DNA from: Sporosarcina sp.
GTDB lineage: Bacteria; Bacillota; Bacilli; Bacillales_A; Planococcaceae
Direction of reading: 5' to 3'
Length of the DNA stretch: 17,805 nucleotides
NCBI GenBank assembly: GCA_029263945.1
Contig: JARIDM010000065.1
Span: 1-17,805 of the forward strand
The notes below the pieces were generated by a model. That model made no database searches and was not told where the DNA came from. It saw only the letters and a program-made list of their open reading frames with translations. The translations under genes and the position numbers were made by a program. This document shows positions 7,896 through 15,587 of the stretch, piece by piece; position 1 is the stretch's first letter, and each line of letters starts with the position of its first letter.

Positions 7896-8276
7896 ATGGG
7901 ACTCATCATTCGATTTCTTATTATCGCGTTAATCATTTACTTATTTTATCGTGGAATTCGTTATTTAACTGACCCTAAACGGAAGCTAGATGATGCTTAC
8001 GAAGAAAGTCGATATTACTTCTACGATGATGTCAAAAATGTACAAAAAAACTTTTTCATTACGTATAAAGGCGCTATGTTTGAAGGTGAAAAATATTTAG
8101 GAACAACAGAAAACTCTTTTGATGTAATTTCGATTTTTGTTTGGGTGAAAAACGAATCAAAACTACAAGGTTTCACAAAAGATGATTTTCACTTTTTACA
8201 AGCTGAAATTTTATCTAACTACCCTACTGCTACGATTAATTGGAAAAATCCAATTGAGGAACTAATGAATAAATAA
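7896..8276 (+). CDS. ysdB: YsdB-like sigma-W regulon membrane protein
   Basis: A 126-residue protein with one N-terminal hydrophobic segment (about residues 3-20, LIIRFLIIALIIYLFYRG), then a soluble charged domain (KRKLDDAYEESRYYFYDD..., FEGEKYLG, FVWVKNESKLQGF). Topology is probably a single membrane anchor with a cytoplasmic domain, given the positive residues after the helix (inference). GAAAGGGG at about 7882-7889 precedes the ATG. Length, membrane anchor and position near infC-rpmI-rplT-ysdA match B. subtilis YsdB, annotated only as a sigma-W pathway protein of unknown function. The exact sigma-W promoter upstream strongly supports the assignment and a role in the cell-envelope stress response. 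Confidence 0.85.
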   Translation: MGLIIRFLIIALIIYLFYRGIRYLTDPKRKLDDAYEESRYYFYDDVKNVQKNFFITYKGAMFEGEKYLGTTENSFDVISIFVWVKNESKLQGFTKDDFHFLQAEILSNYPTATINWKNPIEELMNK

Positions 8277-8427
8277 GTATACTGGCTCAATTCCATAATG
8301 ACCTTAATTTGCTACATCGTCACAACATGTAGTCTGAGAACAATTTTACTCAATTTCATATTGTGGCAGTGATTCAATAAAATTCTATTATGGACTTGAT
8401 TGACTATGTAAGTCCACTTCTTTGTGT

Positions 8428-8460
8428 GTAGCAAACTTAGTAAGTTTGCTACGCTTTTTA
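8428..8460 (+). terminator. Terminator of ysdB
   Basis: Perfect 11-bp stem GTAGCAAACTT (8428-8438) / AAGTTTGCTAC (8442-8452) with a 3-nt loop, followed on the plus strand by GCTTTTT. It lies between convergent ysdB and ysdA; a T-tract exists only in the ysdB direction. Confidence 0.88.
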
Positions 8461-8748
8461 AACTGGCGTAACACTTGGAACAACAAAACCAAACAAATAT
8501 AAAATAAAAAAGATATACAGTAAAGCGAGCATTAAAAATCCTACACGAAACGATGTTTTCCTTGTTTTATGTCGAAATGTTTGCATCCCTAAGTATGCAC
8601 CTATCCCCCCACCAATTATAGCAAGTAACCATAAGTTTTTTTCTGGGACACGGGATGCATGTTTTTCAGCTTGGCGTTTATCAAAACCCATTGCGAGAAA
8701 TGCCCATATTGACATGACGATAATCCAAACAAGTAATGGTTTTTGCAT
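8458..8748 (-). CDS. ysdA: DUF1294 membrane protein (YsdA)
   Basis: A 96-residue protein with three hydrophobic segments (about 5-21, 39-56 and 70-92), so an integral membrane protein. The DUF1294 signature is complete: MGFDKRQAEKHASRVPE, then a glycine-rich second helix (IIGGGIGAYLGM), then RHKTRKTSF. AGGAGT at about 8756-8761 supports ATG 8748. B. subtilis has ysdA in this same place after rplT. Here the rplT terminator lies between them, so ysdA is either expressed by read-through or by a weak promoter I could not identify. Function unknown in all members. Confidence 0.9.
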   Translation of the reverse strand: MQKPLLVWIIVMSIWAFLAMGFDKRQAEKHASRVPEKNLWLLAIIGGGIGAYLGMQTFRHKTRKTSFRVGFLMLALLYIFFILYLFGFVVPSVTPV

Positions 8749-8801
8749 TCATCCCACTCCTTTCTACTCTCTATTCTACACGTTCTATCGTATGATTGGG
8801 T

Positions 8802-8854
8802 TAAAATAAAAAAGCCGCTCATACCCGGAATAATTCCAAGCAATGAGACGGCTT
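8802..8854 (-). terminator. Terminator of the infC-rpmI-rplT operon
   Basis: Arms AAGCCGCTCAT (8812-8822) and ATGAGACGGCTT (8843-8854) pair with a single bulge. On the minus strand the stem is followed by TTTTTTATTTT. It starts about 11 nt after the rplT stop codon. Confidence 0.9.
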
Positions 8855-8864
8855 ATATTATTTA

Positions 8865-9224
8865 TTATTTTGCAATCGCATTTTTAGCTGAATCAGCAAG
8901 TTGCGTGAACGCTTGTGCGTCAGAAACTGCAAGATCCGCTAACATTTTACGGTTAATATCGATGCCAGCTACTTTTAATCCGTGCATCATTGTGCTGTAA
9001 GAAAGTCCATTCATACGTGCAGCCGCATTGATACGAGTGATCCATAGTTTACGGAAATCACGCTTTCTTTGACGACGGTCACGGTATGCATAGTTGTAAG
9101 ATCTCATTACCTGTTCATTGGCAGTTCTATACAATCTATGTTTTGAACCATAGTAACCTTTTGCTAATTTTAATACGCGATTACGGCGTTTACGTCTTTC
9201 TACTCCACCTTTAACTCGTGGCAT
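8865..9224 (-). CDS. rplT: 50S ribosomal protein L20
   Basis: Binds 23S rRNA early in large-subunit assembly; 119 aa, the standard length. It begins MPRVKGGVERRKRRNR with the very basic N-terminal extension typical of L20 and continues RDRRQRKRDFRKLWITRIN. AGGAGG precedes ATG 9224. L20 is also the known autogenous repressor of this operon in Firmicutes, acting on the leader RNA upstream of infC, which is conserved here. Last gene of infC-rpmI-rplT. Confidence 0.99.
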   Translation of the reverse strand: MPRVKGGVERRKRRNRVLKLAKGYYGSKHRLYRTANEQVMRSYNYAYRDRRQRKRDFRKLWITRINAAARMNGLSYSTMMHGLKVAGIDINRKMLADLAVSDAQAFTQLADSAKNAIAK

Positions 9225-9319
9225 AGTAATAACCTCCTGCTTTTCTGATCGAATTTAGTTTTTTACTAGTTTGGTTCTCATGTTAAGAACTGATTCATAC
9301 AAGTTGGCAAAACCAACTT

Positions 9320-9520
9320 TTACTTCATGTAAGTAATCATTTCACGAATACGTTTGTAATCGCCAGATGATACTAGCGTACCTTTACGTAGGTGACGTTT
9401 TGCTTTTGTTGTTTTGTTTGCAAATAGGTGACTTGTTTTTGCACGTCCACGTTTCACTTTACCAGTACCTGTTTTTTTGAAACGTTTCGCTGATCCACGA
9501 TGTGTTTTCATTTTAGCCAT
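9320..9520 (-). CDS. rpmI: 50S ribosomal protein L35
   Basis: A 66-residue, highly basic ribosomal protein beginning MAKMKTHRGSAKRFKKTGTG and ending RIREMITYMK, full length for the family. AGGAGG lies just upstream of ATG 9520. It sits 30 bp after infC and 95 bp before rplT in the standard IF3-L35-L20 order and should be co-transcribed and controlled by the same leader. No cysteine zinc motif is present, as expected for L35. Confidence 0.99.
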   Translation of the reverse strand: MAKMKTHRGSAKRFKKTGTGKVKRGRAKTSHLFANKTTKAKRHLRKGTLVSSGDYKRIREMITYMK

Positions 9521-9550
9521 AATGGTTCCTCCTAAATCATTCGTTGTAAC

Positions 9551-10066
9551 TTATTTCTCGACAGTAGGTGCTAACACTAAGAACATGCTTCGCCCTTCCA
9601 TCTTCGGTCTTTGCTCAACTGTTGCTAGCTCTTTGCACTCTGTGGCAAAACGGTCAAGCACTCGTTGGCCAATTTCTTTGTGTGTAATTGCACGTCCTCT
9701 AAAACGAATCGATGCTTTTACTTTGTCGCCATTTTCAAGAAATTTGATGGCATTGCGGAGTTTCGTTTGAAAGTCATTTTCATCAATTGTTGGGCTTAAG
9801 CGCACTTCTTTGAGAAGAATAACTTTTTGATTTCTTCGAACTTCACGCTCTTTTTTCTGCTGCTCAAACTTGAACTTTCCATGGTCCATGATACGAGCAA
9901 CTGGCGGCTTTGCTTTTGGAGCAACAAGGACAAGATCTAAATTTGCATTTGTTGCAATTTCAAGTGCTTCAGTTCTAGTTTTGATTCCAAGTTGTTCACC
10001 ATGATGGTCGATCAGACGAACCTCGCGGGCACGTATGCCCTCATTTACGTTCATGTCTTTGCTAAT
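9551..10066 (-). CDS. infC: Translation initiation factor IF-3, AUU start codon
   Basis: IF-3 binds the 30S subunit, prevents 70S re-association and checks initiator tRNA and start codon. The frame is open up to an ATG at 10102, but GGAGGTG (10074-10080) lies inside that extension. Seven nucleotides after it is ATT 10066, giving (M)SKDMNVNEGIRAREVRL, which aligns with the Bacillus IF3 start. The true start is therefore AUU, the rare codon used by infC for autoregulation. The product is 171 aa: N-domain about 1-75 (RIMDHGKFKFEQQKKERE at the linker) and C-domain about 85-171 (RFRGRAITHKEIGQ). First gene of the operon behind the L20-type leader. Confidence 0.96.
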   Translation of the reverse strand: MSKDMNVNEGIRAREVRLIDHHGEQLGIKTRTEALEIATNANLDLVLVAPKAKPPVARIMDHGKFKFEQQKKEREVRRNQKVILLKEVRLSPTIDENDFQTKLRNAIKFLENGDKVKASIRFRGRAITHKEIGQRVLDRFATECKELATVEQRPKMEGRSMFLVLAPTVEK

Positions 10067-10320
10067 AGTAATCCACCTCCGGATATTGTCTCGAGAATAC
10101 ATGGTTTGGGTATCTCATCAAAAGCAGATGATCCCACAGGTCCATTCAATAAAAAGACGGGTAGACAAAAGTGTTTTGTCTACCCGCGTATGAGTACGTA
10201 CATCAACTGTACGTTACATTCATTTATGTGCTGACCTGCCAACAACGTACTCGTGTCGATCAGGTGAGAAGCGGGTAGCCTCTTCTTATACCACAAACTG
10301 TATTCAGTTATTTACTAACC
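10067..10320 (-). ncRNA. L20 leader (ribosomal protein autoregulatory RNA) of infC-rpmI-rplT
   Basis: A leader of about 250 nt runs from the promoter to infC. It contains a strong intrinsic terminator (10151-10186) and an upstream segment whose RNA, CUACCCGC (10278-10271), is complementary to GCGGGUAG in the terminator 5' arm (10187-10180). It could therefore act as an antiterminator. A second long-range pairing joins 10245-10252 with 10192-10199 (8 bp, GAGTACGT/ACGTACTC). This competes with a local 7-bp hairpin at 10196-10202/10208-10214. L20-mediated premature termination is known for B. subtilis infC, and the position and architecture fit. Confidence 0.85.
10151..10187 (-). terminator. Attenuator hairpin in the infC leader
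   Basis: Perfect 13-bp stem CGGGTAGACAAAA (10158-10170) / TTTTGTCTACCCG (10174-10186) with a 3-nt loop. On the minus strand it is followed by TCTTTTTATT. It lies upstream of infC, so it is a conditional terminator, not the end of a gene. Confidence 0.92.
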
Positions 10321-10326
10321 TTAACA

Positions 10327-10355
10327 AATATAACATGTTTTTTAACCATTGTCAA
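10327..10355 (-). promoter_or_regulatory. Sigma-A promoter of infC-rpmI-rplT
   Basis: Minus strand: -35 TTGACA (10350-10355), 17-nt spacer, -10 TATATT (10327-10332). Expected transcript start near 10320. The -35 is part of an inverted repeat (TTGTCAAA/TTTGACAA, 10349-10369) that may be the thrS transcript end or an operator. Confidence 0.85.
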
Positions 10356-10412
10356 ACATTTTTTGACAAGTTGTTTGAGTTATCTTTAAAACTTTTCAAA
10401 TCCACTCTTTTT

Positions 10413-12341
10413 TCACTTTAACTCTGATTGGATTTTAGCAAGGAAAGTTTCAAATGGCATACTTTCTGATTTCTGTTCACCATATTTACGAACGTTCACT
10501 TCTCCAGCTTCAACCTCTTTGTCACCGAGGACAAGCATATAAGGAATTTTTTGCATTTGCGCTTCGCGGATTTTATACCCTATTTTTTCTTCTCGCTCAT
10601 CTATCTCTACACGAATACCAGCTGCAACAAGTTTTTCCTGTACTTCTTTTGCATACTCAAAATGTGCATCTGGAGATACTGGAATCGCTTGAACCTGGAC
10701 TGGTGAAAGCCAAGTTGGAAAAGCACCTTTGTATTCTTCAATTAAGTAAGCAACAAATCTTTCCATTGTGCCAACAACGCCGCGGTGAATAACAACAGGA
10801 CGGTGTTGCTTGCCATCTTCGCCTACATACGTAAGATCAAAGCGTTCAGGTAGTAAGAAGTCCAATTGAACTGTTGAAAGTGTTTCTTCCATACCAATAG
10901 CCGTTTTCACTTGAACATCAAGTTTAGGACCGTAAAAAGCAGCTTCACCATCAGCTTCTACGTATTCAACATCAAGATCATCCATTACTTCTTTTAGCAT
11001 TGCTTGTGCGCGTTCCCACATTGCATCGTCATCAAAGTACTTTTCTTTGTCTTCAGGATCACGATAAGAAACACGGAAAGAATAATCCGTAATATCGAAG
11101 TCTTCATAAACGTCAATTATTAATTGAACAACTTTTTTAAACTCGTCTTTGATTTGATCTGGTCGGACGAATAGATGCGCATCATTTAGCGTCATCCCTC
11201 GAACGCGCTGTAATCCTGATAATGCACCAGACATTTCATATCGGTGCATCGTTCCAAGTTCTGCAATCCGTAATGGTAAGTTTCGATAAGAGTGAATATC
11301 ATTTTTATAAATCATCATGTGGTGTGGACAGTTCATTGGACGAAGGACTAAATCTTCATTGTCCATTTCCATAGCTGGAAACATGCCGTCTTCATAATGT
11401 CCCCAGTGGCCACTTGTTTTATAAAGTTCTGAACTTCCGAGAACAGGTGTATACACATGGTCATAGCCCAATTTCACTTCTTTATCGACAATATATCGTT
11501 CGATAATCCGGCGAATGGTTGCACCTTTTGGTAACCACATAGGTAAACCTTGTCCTACTTTTTGAGAATTCATGAATAGATTTAGCTCTTTACCAATTTT
11601 ACGGTGATCGCGCTCTTTTGCTTCTTCAAGCATTTTTAAATATGCTTTTAATTCATCTTTTTTGAAGAAAGCAGTGCCATAAATTCGTTGGAGCATTTTA
11701 TTATCTGAATCACCGCGCCAATAAGCACCAGCGATACTTTGAAGTTTAAACTCACGAATTTTCGAAGTAGACGGAACATGAACCCCACGACAAAGATCGA
11801 TAAATTCACCTTGCTCGTAAATTGTTACAGTCTCATCTGCTGGGATTGCCTCTAATAGTTCAAGCTTATACTCGTCTCCTATTTCTTTAAAACGTCGTTC
11901 AGCTTCAGAACGGGATACTTCAAGACGAACAATTTCAAGATTTTCGTTTACAATTTGTTTCATTTCTTTTTCAATTGCCACTAAATCATCTGCTGTAATT
12001 GGAACAGAAGAGTCAATGTCATAATAAAACCCATTTTCAATTGCGGGGCCGACACCGAATTTCGCATCTTTGAATAGTCGTTTTACCGCTTGTGCCAATA
12101 AGTGCGCTGTACTATGACGTAAAATTTCTAACGCTTCAGGTGAATCAGGTGTAATAATTGCAATTGCACCATCTTTACTGATTGGCGTGCGTAGATCAAT
12201 TAATTTATCATCAATCTTCCCTGCCAATGCATTCTTACGAAGCCCAGGGCTAATCGATGCAGCCACATCTTCTGTAGTTGTCCCTTCTGGGAATTCTTTT
12301 ATTGAACCGTCTGGAAATTGTAATTTTAATTTTTCTGCCAT
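10413..12341 (-). CDS. thrS: Threonyl-tRNA synthetase
   Basis: Charges tRNA-Thr. Full-length class II synthetase of 642 aa: N-terminal TGS domain (about 1-62), editing domain with H76/H80 (HSTAH) and C184/H188 (CRGVH), catalytic core about 243-535, and C-terminal anticodon-binding domain. The zinc-binding threonine-site residues are C338 (MNCPHH), H389 (NDAHLF) and H519 (VIHRGVVG). ATG 12341 is preceded by AAAGGAGTG. It is preceded by its own promoter and a T-box leader, so expression should rise when uncharged tRNA-Thr accumulates. In B. subtilis, too, thrS lies immediately upstream of infC. Confidence 0.98.
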   Translation of the reverse strand: MAEKLKLQFPDGSIKEFPEGTTTEDVAASISPGLRKNALAGKIDDKLIDLRTPISKDGAIAIITPDSPEALEILRHSTAHLLAQAVKRLFKDAKFGVGPAIENGFYYDIDSSVPITADDLVAIEKEMKQIVNENLEIVRLEVSRSEAERRFKEIGDEYKLELLEAIPADETVTIYEQGEFIDLCRGVHVPSTSKIREFKLQSIAGAYWRGDSDNKMLQRIYGTAFFKKDELKAYLKMLEEAKERDHRKIGKELNLFMNSQKVGQGLPMWLPKGATIRRIIERYIVDKEVKLGYDHVYTPVLGSSELYKTSGHWGHYEDGMFPAMEMDNEDLVLRPMNCPHHMMIYKNDIHSYRNLPLRIAELGTMHRYEMSGALSGLQRVRGMTLNDAHLFVRPDQIKDEFKKVVQLIIDVYEDFDITDYSFRVSYRDPEDKEKYFDDDAMWERAQAMLKEVMDDLDVEYVEADGEAAFYGPKLDVQVKTAIGMEETLSTVQLDFLLPERFDLTYVGEDGKQHRPVVIHRGVVGTMERFVAYLIEEYKGAFPTWLSPVQVQAIPVSPDAHFEYAKEVQEKLVAAGIRVEIDEREEKIGYKIREAQMQKIPYMLVLGDKEVEAGEVNVRKYGEQKSESMPFETFLAKIQSELK

Positions 12342-12365
12342 TGTAAATACACTCCTTTGGATAGT

Positions 12366-12392
12366 ATGTAGAGAAATAAAGCCTCTCTACAT
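12366..12392 (-). other. Hairpin between the T-box terminator and the thrS start
   Basis: Perfect 9-bp inverted repeat ATGTAGAGA (12366-12374) / TCTCTACAT (12384-12392) with a 9-nt loop. The ribosome-binding site AAAGGAGTG of thrS follows about 7 nt downstream. No U-run follows, so it is not a terminator. It could protect a processed 5' end or influence ribosome access. Confidence 0.5.
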
Positions 12393-12433
12393 CAATTTTC
12401 ATCTGAAATACAACATAAGGACTAATTTTCTCC

Positions 12434-12703
12434 ATCAAAAAAAGCCCCATCCCTGGAAAGGGACGAAGCTTTCGCTCGTGGTTCCACCCTTCTTCTATTC
12501 ATGTAAGTCTATTAGACATACATCAACGAAGCTTTACATCGGCTAACGGGCCAGATCCGTCATCGGTTACTATAAATTCGCCGATGCTGCTTAAAGGTGG
12601 TAAATCGATTGCTAACCTACGGGGCTTCCAGTCTATGACCCCACTCTCTGGCGGTATTACATATCAATTATTGTCCTCATCGTTGCATTTCTACATTCTA
12701 TTA
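12434..12703 (-). ncRNA. T-box riboswitch (tRNA-Thr-responsive leader) of thrS
   Basis: The RNA contains the T-box AAGGGTGGAACCACG at 12477-12491. It is followed by an intrinsic terminator: GCTTCGTCCC (12460-12469) pairs with GGGATGGGGC (12444-12453) using G-U pairs, then a run of seven T residues. Upstream, AGAGAGTGGGG...GACTGGAAGCCCC (about 12622-12651) looks like the apical part of Stem I with its AG bulge, and a hairpin at 12501-12523 may be Stem III. ACCACC (12596-12601) on the 3' side holds ACC threonine codons as specifier candidates, but I could not fold the specifier loop with confidence. tRNA-Thr is inferred from the gene downstream. Confidence 0.92.
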
Positions 12704-12709
12704 TTGATG

Positions 12710-12738
12710 ATTATACGTGCATCCAATCTGAATTGCAA
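12710..12738 (-). promoter_or_regulatory. Sigma-A promoter of the thrS T-box leader
   Basis: Minus strand: -35 TTGCAA (12733-12738), 17-nt spacer, perfect -10 TATAAT (12710-12715). Transcription should start near 12703, giving a leader of about 360 nt. The promoter begins only 15 bp after the dnaI stop codon. Confidence 0.85.
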
Positions 12739-12753
12739 GTTATTGTTTCCTGT

Positions 12754-13704
12754 TTATTTCTGTCGACGATTGTTTCCACTGAGTTTGATCGCTTTAGATA
12801 CCGCTTGAATACGCTCCATAATACGACCCGCTTTCACTTTTTCTTCATCCCCACGTGATGAGTGGGCTAAATGATTTTCTAACTCGGAAAAACTAAAATT
12901 AGATGTGAAGAATGTAGGCAGCTGCTCAGCCATTCTATGTTGTAAAATGGTGCCAAGTACTTCATCTCTCGTCCAAGCAGAAATTGATTCGGCGCCAAAA
13001 TCATCCAAAATGAGTACAGGTGCTTTTTTCACAAAGTCAATTTTATCATTTAATGTTTGGTCTTGAATCGATTGTTTCATTTCACGTAAAAACTCAGGAA
13101 CATAGACAGCTACTGTTTTTACACGACGTGTCGCCAATTCATTGGCAAGTGCGCCTAAAATGAATGATTTTCCGATACCAAATGAACCATAAATATAAAG
13201 GCCACGGCTTGGCACTTCTCCTGTTTCATCCAACTTTTTCAAAAAGTCTTTTGCCGCTTCGATTACAACGATACGACTATCATCCGCTTCTTCTCCAAAA
13301 TCGACATCATGAAGCTGTGCCTCCATCACTTCTTTCGGCATATGCATACTTTCAATCATTCTAGATACCATTCTTCGATCTTCTTCGATTAGTCTTGACG
13401 GACACTTTAAATATTCAACATCAATTTGTCCATGTTTAAGTAATAACTTTGGTTCAAACCCATTCATGATGTTTTGACAATTCGTTAAACTAGAGCACTT
13501 GTCACAATTATGGGAAGCAGTTGTATATTCATATAGCTTCCCCAATCCCCGATCAACAATTGCTTTCGTTAGTTCATTTGCATGCTCCGCTAGAAATTGC
13601 TGAACAACTTCATTTTCCATAATCTCTTCGCGCATCTTTTCATGTCTAGCTAAAAAGTTAGGGTCTTTTACGACACGATTTAGCGCATTTCCAATTGGCT
13701 CCAA
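12754..13704 (-). CDS. dnaI: Primosomal protein DnaI, helicase loader
   Basis: AAA+ ATPase that loads the replicative helicase at oriC and at restarting forks. 316 aa from a TTG start at 13704, with GAGGAGG at about 13714-13720. An N-terminal helicase-binding domain carries a Cys cluster (C67-x2-C70, C76, C101, with H91 between), the likely zinc site. The C-terminal ATPase has Walker A GSFGIGKS (173-180) and Walker B VLILDDFG (about 230-237), followed by TSNFSFSELE. The start lies 1 nt after the dnaB stop codon, so translation is coupled. No terminator separates it from the thrS promoter, so transcripts may run into the T-box leader. Confidence 0.96.
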   Translation of the reverse strand: MEPIGNALNRVVKDPNFLARHEKMREEIMENEVVQQFLAEHANELTKAIVDRGLGKLYEYTTASHNCDKCSSLTNCQNIMNGFEPKLLLKHGQIDVEYLKCPSRLIEEDRRMVSRMIESMHMPKEVMEAQLHDVDFGEEADDSRIVVIEAAKDFLKKLDETGEVPSRGLYIYGSFGIGKSFILGALANELATRRVKTVAVYVPEFLREMKQSIQDQTLNDKIDFVKKAPVLILDDFGAESISAWTRDEVLGTILQHRMAEQLPTFFTSNFSFSELENHLAHSSRGDEEKVKAGRIMERIQAVSKAIKLSGNNRRQK

Positions 13705-13705
13705 A

Positions 13706-15070
13706 TTACTTCCCTCCTCGGCTCATTTGCTGTAATTCTTCACGTAACTTTCGGCGTCTTTCATCCATTTCCACATTTTTCTTCTTCGGCTTTTCTTTCG
13801 GGTTTTCGTCTTTTTTATTAAACCACTCAGGAACAATTTCTTCATGGGTAGATTTGCGCTTATAAGATGTTTTCTTTTGGCCCTCATTTTTCCACTTCAT
13901 ATATTCATCGTGTTCCTTACGGGAAAGGTCCATTGCTTCTTTTGCCGTTTCCACTTTTTTATTCATCCAATGAGAGGCAATTCTCTCTACATAATTATTT
14001 GTTATTTTGCCGTCATTTCGAATAAACACATAATCTAAAAGCACATTGACGACACCCACGGGTAACGAATGCGTGTTGATGAGCCGTTCAGCTAATTGAA
14101 CATCCACGGAGAGGGGTTCCTTTCCGTTTCGGTCACGCAACATATCAACTGGCGCTGTATTCTCTAAATAATAAATATACTCATCTTCTCTGGACATTTT
14201 CTCCGCATGTTTAACAGGCGGAGGATCTTGCGTAAAATTTTTCTCCAGTACAGGTGGCGTTTTTGAAACGTTCATTTTATAGAAGTCGGCTGCCGCTCTT
14301 CTTAGCCTGACTTCAGGTATTTGTAGGTCTTCATCCAATGCCATCATAATTACTTTTTGCATATCCAACGGCGACAATGAATAAAGAAAAGCCAACTTTG
14401 CAATTAGCTCTTGAGAAACCTTTCTTAAAGAAGACCGAGGGACCATTTGTTCAGATAAACCGGACTGCAGTAAACTAAAGTCAAAATCTGAATTAACAAA
14501 TGGGATTCCTTTAGCAACCTGTCTCCCCAAAACTTTTACATCATCTTCATCAATCGGAACAACACCTTGACTCACGGGCTTAAAAACATCTAAAAAAGTA
14601 CGTGACACTTCTATATAGTCACTGGACTTTTCAGTAATCACTGCGAATCGATTTCTTAAACTTCGATAGGCTTGCTCACCGATTTTACTAAACAGAAAAG
14701 TAGAGAGTAAAGGATCTTCTAAAAATGCTTTTGCATCCAAAGGGGGAGACAGTTCATAAAGGAAGGAACGCGCTTCCCCTTCTTTTTTGGTATATGTACG
14801 TAAAAGACCAATTGCTTCCAAAGATATACGCGCTTCTAAAATAGGTCCCAATGGTCTCGTTAATAGGTTCATCAAATGATAATGTGTATATTCTAATTCA
14901 TTTTCTTGTTCAGCATCTGCCCAAAGCGTCATAAACAAACTCATCGCTTCCGATCCAATTAACGGTTGATAAAATAATGTGAGAAGCTGACGATCATAAT
15001 TTGAGAATGGTTGCGACAATATCGTTTTGTATGCATCTACTGGTTGTAATTCTTTATAAACCGTCGCCAT
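13706..15070 (-). CDS. dnaB: Replication initiation and membrane attachment protein DnaB
   Basis: Firmicutes-type DnaB (not the E. coli helicase), which works with DnaD and DnaI to recruit the replicative helicase at the origin. 454 aa starting MATVYKELQPVDAYKTILSQ at ATG 15070, with GAAGG upstream. The C-terminal half contains the DnaB/DnaD-like helical domain (about 305-390, ending in YVERIASHW and a DNA-binding patch). It is followed by a very basic, low-complexity tail rich in Lys and Glu (KKDENPKEKPKKKNVEMDERRRK). It lies between nrdR and dnaI in one operon, 17 bp after nrdR and 1 bp before dnaI, as in B. subtilis. Confidence 0.93.
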   Translation of the reverse strand: MATVYKELQPVDAYKTILSQPFSNYDRQLLTLFYQPLIGSEAMSLFMTLWADAEQENELEYTHYHLMNLLTRPLGPILEARISLEAIGLLRTYTKKEGEARSFLYELSPPLDAKAFLEDPLLSTFLFSKIGEQAYRSLRNRFAVITEKSSDYIEVSRTFLDVFKPVSQGVVPIDEDDVKVLGRQVAKGIPFVNSDFDFSLLQSGLSEQMVPRSSLRKVSQELIAKLAFLYSLSPLDMQKVIMMALDEDLQIPEVRLRRAAADFYKMNVSKTPPVLEKNFTQDPPPVKHAEKMSREDEYIYYLENTAPVDMLRDRNGKEPLSVDVQLAERLINTHSLPVGVVNVLLDYVFIRNDGKITNNYVERIASHWMNKKVETAKEAMDLSRKEHDEYMKWKNEGQKKTSYKRKSTHEEIVPEWFNKKDENPKEKPKKKNVEMDERRRKLREELQQMSRGGK

Positions 15071-15087
15071 TCATAATTCGCCTTCTT

Positions 15088-15552
15088 TCATTCTTTTTTA
15101 GATCGAATTTGAAGATTTTTTAATTCTTCAATAAACGCACTAATATCACTGTACTCACGGTAAACGGAAGCAAATCTGACGTAAGCAACTTCATCAACAT
15201 CTTCTAGTTTTGCCATGACCATTTCGCCAAGATCCTTTGCAGCGACTTCAGCTACACCGGAACTTCTTAATTCCTTTTCAATTTCATAGACAATGTTCTT
15301 TAACTTATCAAGATCTACTGGTCTTTTTTCACATGCGCGAATCAATCCCCGTAATATCTTCTCCCCCGCAAATTCATCTCTTGAACTGTCTTTTTTCACC
15401 ACAATAAGCGGTGTATCTTCTACTTTTTCAAACGTTGTGAACCTAAATCCACATTCTTCACATTCTCTTCTCCGGCGAATTGACTTACTTGTATCTGCTG
15501 GTCTAGAGTCAACAACTCTTGACCCATTATATTGACATGCTGGGCATTTCAT
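15088..15552 (-). CDS. nrdR: Transcriptional repressor NrdR
   Basis: Nucleotide-sensing repressor of ribonucleotide reductase genes. 154 aa, the family's usual length. The N-terminal zinc ribbon is C3-P-A-C6 ... C31-E-E-C34, with the conserved RRRRECEECGFRFTTFE. The ATP-cone domain (about 49-139) begins LIVVKKDSSRDEF and binds dATP/ATP. GGAGGATATTTT precedes ATG 15552. It heads the nrdR-dnaB-dnaI operon, linking dNTP supply to replication initiation. No NrdR box pair is apparent in its own promoter. Confidence 0.98.
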   Translation of the reverse strand: MKCPACQYNGSRVVDSRPADTSKSIRRRRECEECGFRFTTFEKVEDTPLIVVKKDSSRDEFAGEKILRGLIRACEKRPVDLDKLKNIVYEIEKELRSSGVAEVAAKDLGEMVMAKLEDVDEVAYVRFASVYREYSDISAFIEELKNLQIRSKKE

Positions 15553-15587
15553 AAAATATCCTCCACTTTTCCATTCATAGTATTTAT

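Noticed and set aside
8277..8427. Imperfect repeats between ysdB and its terminator (ATTCCATAATG.../ATTCTATTATG..., CTACAT/ATGTAG)
   Set aside because: Matches are short and AT-rich with several mismatches; they look like chance similarity, not an array or mobile-element end.
8743..9000. Plus-strand open frame antisense to rplT and its terminator
   Set aside because: It is a shadow of rplT crossing a terminator, with no codon or motif support.
10067..10102. Upstream ATG extension of infC
   Set aside because: The ribosome-binding site lies inside the extension, and family alignment starts at the ATT codon at 10066.
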